Shown here: piece after piece, positions 6,128-9,641 of the stretch
Numbering within the stretch: the stretch's first letter is position 1
How the letters are laid out: the number at the start of each line of letters is the position of its first letter
NCBI GenBank assembly: GCA_023249395.1
Contig: JAHFCS010000050.1
Coordinates: 1 to 9,641, forward strand
DNA from: Gemmatimonadota bacterium
Lineage (GTDB): Bacteria; Gemmatimonadota; Gemmatimonadetes; Gemmatimonadales; Gemmatimonadaceae
DNA: 9,641 nucleotides
Direction of reading: 5' to 3'
The notes under the pieces: generated by a model
What the model was told of the DNA's origin: nothing
Database searches by the model: none
Seen by the model: only the letters and a program-made list of their open reading frames with translations
Program-made: the position numbers and the translations under genes

Positions 6128-6610
6128 CTACTCCTTCGAGCCAGGGGCGTCAGACACTCTGACCTTCGTCATCGAGTCGTTCTGCCGTATGCTCTTCACG
6201 ACGCCGAGTCCATCGGTGACCTTCCCGAAAACCGTGTGCACGCCATTCAGATGGCGTGTGCTCTTCTCGTCGAGGACGATGAAGAACTGACTGCCGCCGG
6301 TATTCTTCCCGGCGTGCGCCATGGATAGCGATCCAAGCTCGTGCTTATACGGGTTGCTGTCCGTCTCGCAGTCTATTTTGTAACCCGGCCCGCCTGTGCC
6401 GATGCGGCGATCGCCCTCGGGAAGATCGCGCGACAGCGGATCCCCTCCCTGGACGACGAATTGGGGAATCACCCGGTGAAACTTCACACCGTCGTAATAG
6501 CCGTCGTTGGCGAGCTTGGCGAAGTTGGCGACAGTGTTCGGCGCCGCTTCGTCGTACAGCTCGGCCTTCATTGTGCCGCGATTGGTCTCGATTGTTGCGT
6601 GTAAGGTCAT
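6128..6610 (-). CDS. Cyclophilin-type peptidyl-prolyl cis-trans isomerase
   Basis: This 160-aa enzyme catalyses cis-trans isomerisation of Xaa-Pro bonds during protein folding. With no signal peptide it should be cytoplasmic, like the PpiB group. The active site is clear: FHRVIPQFVVQGGD (44-57) supplies the catalytic Arg46 with Phe51 and Gln54, followed by MAHAGKNTGGSQFFIVL (97-113) and HLNGVHTVFGKV (120-131). The position of the cyclosporin-contacting Trp of human CypA is His120 here, as expected of a weakly cyclosporin-sensitive bacterial form. The start at 6610 (MTLHATIETNRG) is chosen because the family begins there; the open frame extends to 6703, but that part overlaps nth and looks unlike cyclophilin. 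There is no Shine-Dalgarno before 6610. The gene lies 34 nt after nth and is coupled to the small membrane protein. Confidence 0.93.
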   Translation of the reverse strand: MTLHATIETNRGTMKAELYDEAAPNTVANFAKLANDGYYDGVKFHRVIPQFVVQGGDPLSRDLPEGDRRIGTGGPGYKIDCETDSNPYKHELGSLSMAHAGKNTGGSQFFIVLDEKSTRHLNGVHTVFGKVTDGLGVVKSIRQNDSMTKVRVSDAPGSKE

Positions 6611-6635
6611 GTTGAGGGCGTGGGAAAGTCGATGA

Positions 6636-6644
6636 ATGATAACA
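6636..6644 (-). promoter_or_regulatory. Possible extended -10 promoter for the cyclophilin gene
   Basis: The minus-strand sequence TGTTATCAT, inside the 34-nt nth-cyclophilin gap, differs by one base from an extended -10 consensus (TGnTATAAT). Transcription would begin near 6629 and leave a leader of about 20 nt. No -35 match was found at the right distance, and this is the only AT-rich island in the gap. Confidence 0.3.
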
Positions 6645-7346
6645 TTAAACGCGGCTCGCCGGGCAGATGTCGTTGAGCACGCATTCTCCGCACTTCGGCG
6701 CACGTGCCATGCACACCCGGCGGCCGTGGAAGATGAGCAGATGCGACAGCAGCGCCCAATCTTCGCGAGGGAAAAGACGCATCAGCGTCTGCTCGACCTT
6801 CACTGGATCGGTGTCGCTGGTAAGGCCGAGGCGAACAGCGAGGCGGCCGACATGCGTATCGACGACGACCCCTTCATTGGTGGCGAAAGCGTTCCCGAGC
6901 ACGACGTTCGCCGTCTTGCGACCGACGCCGGGTAGCTTCACCAACTCCTCCATCGTGCGTGGCACCTCGCCGCCGTGCCGGTCGACGATCGCGGCCGACA
7001 TTCCAAGGAGACTCTTCGTCTTGTTGCGAAAAAATCCGGTGCTCCGAATCAAGTCCTCCAGTCGCTCGGTTTCGGCGGCGGCGAGATCGCGCGCGGTGGG
7101 GAATGTCCGGAAGAGCTCAGGCGTCACCATGTTGACCCGCTTATCGGTGCACTGAGCACTGAGGATCGTTGCGACAAGGAGCTGAAGTGGCGTCTCGAAG
7201 TCGAGCTCGCAATGAGCGTCGGGATACTCGCGCTTGAGCCGCGCCAGAATCTCGAGTGCGTGCGCCGCGAGCTCGGGAGCGCGTTTTCGTTTCGGCTTTT
7301 TGCGCGCCTGTTTCCGGGAGGTCATCTTGCTGCGCCGGGAGTCCAT
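6645..7346 (-). CDS. nth: Endonuclease III (DNA glycosylase/AP lyase)
   Basis: This 233-aa base-excision repair enzyme removes oxidised pyrimidines and nicks the abasic site. The helix-hairpin-helix LPGVGRKTANVVL (138-150) carries the catalytic Lys144, and VVDTHVGRLAVRLG (161-174) carries the catalytic Asp163. The C-terminus has the full [4Fe-4S] ligand set Cys212-x6-Cys219-x2-Cys222-x5-Cys228. The Lys in the HhH separates it from MutY. It is slightly longer than the E. coli enzyme (211 aa) because of a very basic N-terminal tail of about 24 residues. The start may be ATG 7346 or ATG 7325; neither has a good ribosome site, and a TATATT box ends 6 nt before 7346. It follows the unknown 149-aa gene by 19 nt. 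Confidence 0.96.
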   Translation of the reverse strand: MDSRRSKMTSRKQARKKPKRKRAPELAAHALEILARLKREYPDAHCELDFETPLQLLVATILSAQCTDKRVNMVTPELFRTFPTARDLAAAETERLEDLIRSTGFFRNKTKSLLGMSAAIVDRHGGEVPRTMEELVKLPGVGRKTANVVLGNAFATNEGVVVDTHVGRLAVRLGLTSDTDPVKVEQTLMRLFPREDWALLSHLLIFHGRRVCMARAPKCGECVLNDICPASRV

Positions 7347-7352
7347 TCCCGC

Positions 7353-7358
7353 AATATA
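7353..7358 (-). promoter_or_regulatory. Possible -10 box giving a leaderless nth transcript
   Basis: The minus-strand hexamer TATATT ends 6 nt before the ATG at 7346, so transcription would start at or next to the start codon. A clear -35 is missing. An alternative reading is a short 21-nt leader with translation from the ATG at 7325. Confidence 0.3.
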
Positions 7359-7365
7359 GACCCCT

Positions 7366-7815
7366 CTACTCCTCCAGCCCGGCCTGTCCCGGCAGGCGGT
7401 CGATCATCTCGTGGAGCTGCCGCTGGATGAGCTCGATCTCCTGCCTCGCGCCCTCGGCGTCGAGGAGTCCGCGTCGCATGTTGATCGATACGCGATTGAG
7501 ATACTTGATCTTCATCAGCATCTCGTCGGTTGCCTTGCGCAGCGCGGTGTAGCGGCGCTTGTCGGCGCGGGCGCGATGGTAGCGGCGGGTGAAATCCTCG
7601 AGTGTCAGGCGACGGGCGAACTGCACCGCCTCTTCCACCGTGCGCCCGGGAATCGCGCCGTGATCAGGCATTCCGTGGCCCGTGACCGGGTCGCTGAAGT
7701 AAAGACGGCCGATGTACTCGATGCCGTCGTATGCGATGCGGACCGAGACATCGCACGGCTTGCCATCCATCTCGATCGTCGATAGGTGCTGCTGAACGAT
7801 TCCGTAGTCGGACAT
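7366..7815 (-). CDS. Conserved-looking hypothetical protein, two-part (strand-rich N-half, helical C-half)
   Basis: I do not recognise this 149-aa protein. It has no signal peptide or membrane helix and should be cytoplasmic. Residues about 13-70 look strand-rich (DVSVRIAYDGIEYIGRLYFS at 22-41, then GRTVEEAVQFARRLT at 57-71). Residues 72-140 are strongly helical, highly basic in the middle (RRYHRARADKRRYTALRK) and end in an amphipathic stretch (EGARQEIELIQRQLHEMIDR) that could form a coiled coil. The single Cys is residue 21. The start at 7815 is used because the upstream part of the open frame (to 7905) lies inside the hydrolase gene and is low in plausibility. No strong ribosome site is seen. 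It is 13 nt after the hydrolase and 19 nt before nth, so it is probably co-transcribed with them. A nucleic-acid or protein-binding role is possible but not shown. Confidence 0.75.
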   Translation of the reverse strand: MSDYGIVQQHLSTIEMDGKPCDVSVRIAYDGIEYIGRLYFSDPVTGHGMPDHGAIPGRTVEEAVQFARRLTLEDFTRRYHRARADKRRYTALRKATDEMLMKIKYLNRVSINMRRGLLDAEGARQEIELIQRQLHEMIDRLPGQAGLEE

Positions 7816-7828
7816 TTCTAGCTGCGGC

Positions 7829-8704
7829 TCACTTGGGGTCGGTTTCGGCGAGGAACGCGTCCACCGCGGCGAACAACTCTGCCGGCCGCTCAACGTACGG
7901 CACATGGCCGCAGTCGTCCAGCAGCACGAGCTGGGCCTTCATTGCCTTCGCGCCCTCGATGGAAGACGCCGCCGGAATGGGATCGTCACGCCCATGAACA
8001 AAGAGGGTCGGACAGCGAATGCTGCCGAGGCGCGGAATGAGATCGTAATCGCCGAGGCTATCCCACACGGATTGCTGTATCCGCCCCATGACACGAAAAG
8101 GAGTGAGGTCGCGGGCATTTTCGGGGTGGGAAAAATATCCGGCGACGCTGAGCTCGAAACTCCGCTGGCGCCAGGCATCGGGGTCTGTTTCACGAAGGCC
8201 GGACTGTGCCAGCTCCTCGCGCATCCGCTGGATCGGCGGCCCCTGCTGCCGCTTCGCGAACTCCGCCTCGAACTCCTTGCGATAACGTCTGGCGAGCGGA
8301 GCGGGGTCGATCAGAACCAGCCGTGAGGGCGCCGGCATGGCCGCGTTCTCGGCCGCCTCGAGTGAATAGAGAACCGCGAGCAGCCCGCCCCAGGAGTAGC
8401 CGACGATCGACAGCGGATCGACACCGAGCTCGCGCACGACTGCGGCGAGATCCTCGACATGAGTGCGCCAGCTAATGGGCTCACGATCATGGGACTGCGA
8501 TTTGCCCCCTCCGCGCTGGTCGTAGAAGAGCAATTGGTAGCGCTCCGCGAGGTGGAGCATCTGCGGGAGGAGATAATCGTGGTGAGCGCCTGGTCCGCCA
8601 TGGAGAACCACGAGCTGAGGAGCACCCGGCGGACCGTAGCGCGCCCAGTAAAGGCGATTGGTCGTAAAGCCCGATTCGCGCGGGGGTGGTATGGGGCGGG
8701 GCAT
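7829..8704 (-). CDS. Alpha/beta hydrolase, proline-iminopeptidase-like (S33 type)
   Basis: This 291-aa cytoplasmic hydrolase has the full serine-hydrolase set. HGGPG (35-39) forms the oxyanion region and is characteristic of proline iminopeptidases and their relatives. DQRGGGKS (62-69) follows the next strand, GYSWGG (102-107) is the nucleophile elbow with Ser104, FVHGRDDPIP (235-244) carries the acid Asp240/241, and DCGHVPYVERP (264-274) carries His267. A helical cap lies about 135-215. The length is near that of the S33 family (about 300 aa). It may cleave N-terminal proline from peptides, but this group also includes lactone and ester hydrolases, so the substrate is open. The start at 8704 is chosen because homology begins there; the open frame continues to 8854, but the extension overlaps the divergent gene. 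There is no Shine-Dalgarno, and a TACTAT box ends 6 nt before the ATG. Confidence 0.9.
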   Translation of the reverse strand: MPRPIPPPRESGFTTNRLYWARYGPPGAPQLVVLHGGPGAHHDYLLPQMLHLAERYQLLFYDQRGGGKSQSHDREPISWRTHVEDLAAVVRELGVDPLSIVGYSWGGLLAVLYSLEAAENAAMPAPSRLVLIDPAPLARRYRKEFEAEFAKRQQGPPIQRMREELAQSGLRETDPDAWRQRSFELSVAGYFSHPENARDLTPFRVMGRIQQSVWDSLGDYDLIPRLGSIRCPTLFVHGRDDPIPAASSIEGAKAMKAQLVLLDDCGHVPYVERPAELFAAVDAFLAETDPK

Positions 8705-8710
8705 CACGTA

Positions 8711-8716
8711 ATAGTA
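8711..8716 (-). promoter_or_regulatory. Possible -10 box giving a leaderless hydrolase transcript
   Basis: The minus-strand hexamer TACTAT ends exactly 6 nt before the ATG at 8704, placing the expected transcription start on the A of the start codon. No Shine-Dalgarno is present, and the -35 position (GATCTC at 17-nt spacing) does not match the consensus. Confidence 0.35.
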
Positions 8717-8733
8717 GTTAGCCACAGCCGAGC

Positions 8734-8741
8734 GAGATCTC
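8734..8741. other. Short palindrome GAGATCTC in the divergent intergenic region
   Basis: An 8-bp perfect palindrome lies near the middle of the 78-nt spacer between the divergent hydrolase and membrane-protein genes, at the -35 position of the putative hydrolase promoter. It could be an operator half or core, but 8-bp palindromes are common by chance and the flanks are not symmetric. Confidence 0.2.
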
Positions 8742-8782
8742 TCAGACTTGCATCCGCGCCCAACTACCTTCAGCGTTCCTCC

Positions 8783-9641
8783 GTGCGCGCGAGGCTCATT
8801 CTCGGGTTTCTCTTTTTCGTGATCTCTCTGGGGTTGGGCTATCCAGGGCTGCACCGGTACAATCCGAGCGATGTAGAAGGACTGAAGGACACACAGCGCT
8901 ACGTCGAGATGGTGAACGGCACCGCGGCGTGGACGGCCCAGCAGGAGCTTCGGGTCCTCGTGCCACTGCTCGCGCGCCCAATCTCCCGGGTGTCAGCCGG
9001 ACACATCGGAGCATGGAATCCCGATTTCCTCGGGCTCCTCATCGTCAACGCCTTTTTTGTCGCGTGGGCGGCTGTTCTTCTTCTCAGCATTGGCGAGCGA
9101 GTCACCGGCGATCGGCATGTCGCCACGGTCGCCTCGCTGCTTTACCTGCTCACCTTCAACATCGCAAACGTTCAGCTTGCGGGTCTCGTGGATTCGGTTG
9201 AAGCGTGGGCGCTGCTGGCGGTAACGTGGGCGTTGTTCAACGAGGCTTGGGCGCTCATCCCCTTAATCGGAATCGTGGGCGCGCTCGGGAAAGAAACGAC
9301 CGTCCCACTACTGCTCGCATTCTGCATCGCCTGGAGTTGGCGACTTGCGTCGTCAAAGAGCGGCCGACGATCCGCCTACCTCGCGACGGCCATGCTGTTT
9401 CTCGCCCAAGGCGCCACTCTGGTAATTGTCCGCGCGGTGTTGACGGGCACCATCGTTTTTCCGTGGCAGCTCGTTACAAACCCGCGAATGTTTTCCGATC
9501 TCGGCGAAGCATTTTCGAAGACCGCGTTCAACCGCGAGGTCCTCTATTCCTTCGGCTGGCTGCTTCCGCTCGGCCTGCTCCGGCTGCGCCGGCTTCCGGG
9601 TGTCTGGATCGCCGCTTCCGCGGCGAGTCTCCTCGTGATGA
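8783..9641 (+). CDS. Multi-pass membrane protein, GT-C glycosyltransferase-like (partial, runs off right edge)
   Basis: This is the only plus-strand gene; 286 residues are visible and no stop is reached. It begins with a hydrophobic signal-anchor (RLILGFLFFVISLGLGYPGL, 4-23). An extracytoplasmic-type loop follows, with DTQRYVEMVNG (36-46) and RVLVPLLARPISRV (57-70). Further hydrophobic segments lie at about 82-104, 112-130, 139-168, 172-187, 198-221 and 252-267. The layout of a first helix, a loop with acidic residues and a motif like RxLxPLLA, then many helices with a GALGKET loop (166-172), resembles GT-C-fold transferases that use lipid-linked sugars. I see no decisive catalytic motif, so the function is tentative. 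The start is the GTG at 8783; it has no Shine-Dalgarno, and the frame stays open further upstream without another good start. A TACCTT box at 8765-8770 might be its -10. GC-rich third positions throughout support real coding. Confidence 0.72.
   Translation, partial: MRARLILGFLFFVISLGLGYPGLHRYNPSDVEGLKDTQRYVEMVNGTAAWTAQQELRVLVPLLARPISRVSAGHIGAWNPDFLGLLIVNAFFVAWAAVLLLSIGERVTGDRHVATVASLLYLLTFNIANVQLAGLVDSVEAWALLAVTWALFNEAWALIPLIGIVGALGKETTVPLLLAFCIAWSWRLASSKSGRRSAYLATAMLFLAQGATLVIVRAVLTGTIVFPWQLVTNPRMFSDLGEAFSKTAFNREVLYSFGWLLPLGLLRLRRLPGVWIAASAASLLVM

Noticed and set aside
6611..6703. N-terminal extension of the cyclophilin to 6703
   Set aside because: The extension overlaps the nth 3' end and its residues (MRRSAENACSTTSARRAAF) do not resemble a cyclophilin or a clean signal peptide; the family start fits 6610.
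6645..7346. MutY-type adenine glycosylase as an alternative to endonuclease III
   Set aside because: The HhH has the catalytic Lys of endonuclease III, and the protein lacks the C-terminal NUDIX-like domain of MutY.
7816..7905. N-terminal extension of the 149-aa unknown protein to 7905
   Set aside because: The extension lies inside the hydrolase coding region and is Ser/Arg/Pro-rich, like a shadow frame; ATG 7815 gives a sensible protein.
8705..8854. N-terminal extension of the alpha/beta hydrolase to 8854
   Set aside because: It crosses the divergent intergenic region and overlaps the plus-strand gene; the extra 50 residues are charged and low in plausibility.
1..9641. tRNA/rRNA genes, CRISPR arrays, insertion sequences, phage or toxin-antitoxin modules
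   Set aside because: None could be recognised on either strand: no transposase or integrase motif, no regularly spaced repeats and no cloverleaf-like sequence were seen by eye.

Overview
The window reads as a stretch of chromosome from a GC-rich, diderm (outer-membrane-bearing) bacterium. A TolC-family outer-membrane protein, a lipoprotein efflux adaptor and a MacB-type permease show the two-membrane envelope. The mix of Ala/Gly/Pro-rich proteins, TTG/GTG starts and an ECF-sigma-led efflux operon would fit a soil-type Gemmatimonadota or Acidobacteriota member. That placement is inference from protein style, since no rRNA or phylogenetic marker is present. Almost every gene is on the minus strand; one gene at the right edge is on the plus strand. 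I found no tRNA, rRNA, CRISPR array, insertion sequence or phage gene.

Reading in the direction of transcription from the right: at 8783-9641 a plus-strand multi-pass membrane protein, probably GT-C-like, runs off the window. It diverges from a minus-strand cluster across a 78-nt spacer. The cluster is an alpha/beta hydrolase of the proline-iminopeptidase type (7829-8704), an unrecognised 149-aa protein (7366-7815), endonuclease III nth (6645-7346), a compact cyclophilin peptidyl-prolyl isomerase (6128-6610) and a 70-aa single-pass membrane protein (5912-6124). A 9-bp-stem hairpin (5883-5909) follows.

After a gene-free 113-nt gap comes the most interesting unit: six tightly packed minus-strand genes with gaps of 4 to 13 nt. 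They are an ECF sigma factor (5256-5798), a single-pass membrane protein in the anti-sigma position (4808-5251), a membrane-anchored Spy/CpxP/CnrX-like LTxxQ protein (4374-4796), a TolC-type outer-membrane channel (3054-4367), a lipidated HlyD/MacA-type adaptor with an unusual insertion (1371-3044) and a MacB-type FtsX-family permease without an ATPase domain (26-1357). The gene content suggests a self-contained envelope-stress or toxicant-responsive efflux operon: a periplasmic sensor and membrane anti-sigma would control the sigma factor, which would drive a tripartite ABC exporter. The logic parallels the known CnrYXH-CnrCBA metal-efflux system, but with an ABC pump in place of the RND pump. 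The ATP-binding subunit is not in the window.

Shine-Dalgarno usage differs between the two minus-strand groups. Several genes of the sigma operon have a GGAG-type motif, often exactly 6 nt before the start. Two genes of the upstream cluster lack one and instead carry a TAnnnT box ending 6 nt before the ATG, which suggests leaderless transcripts.
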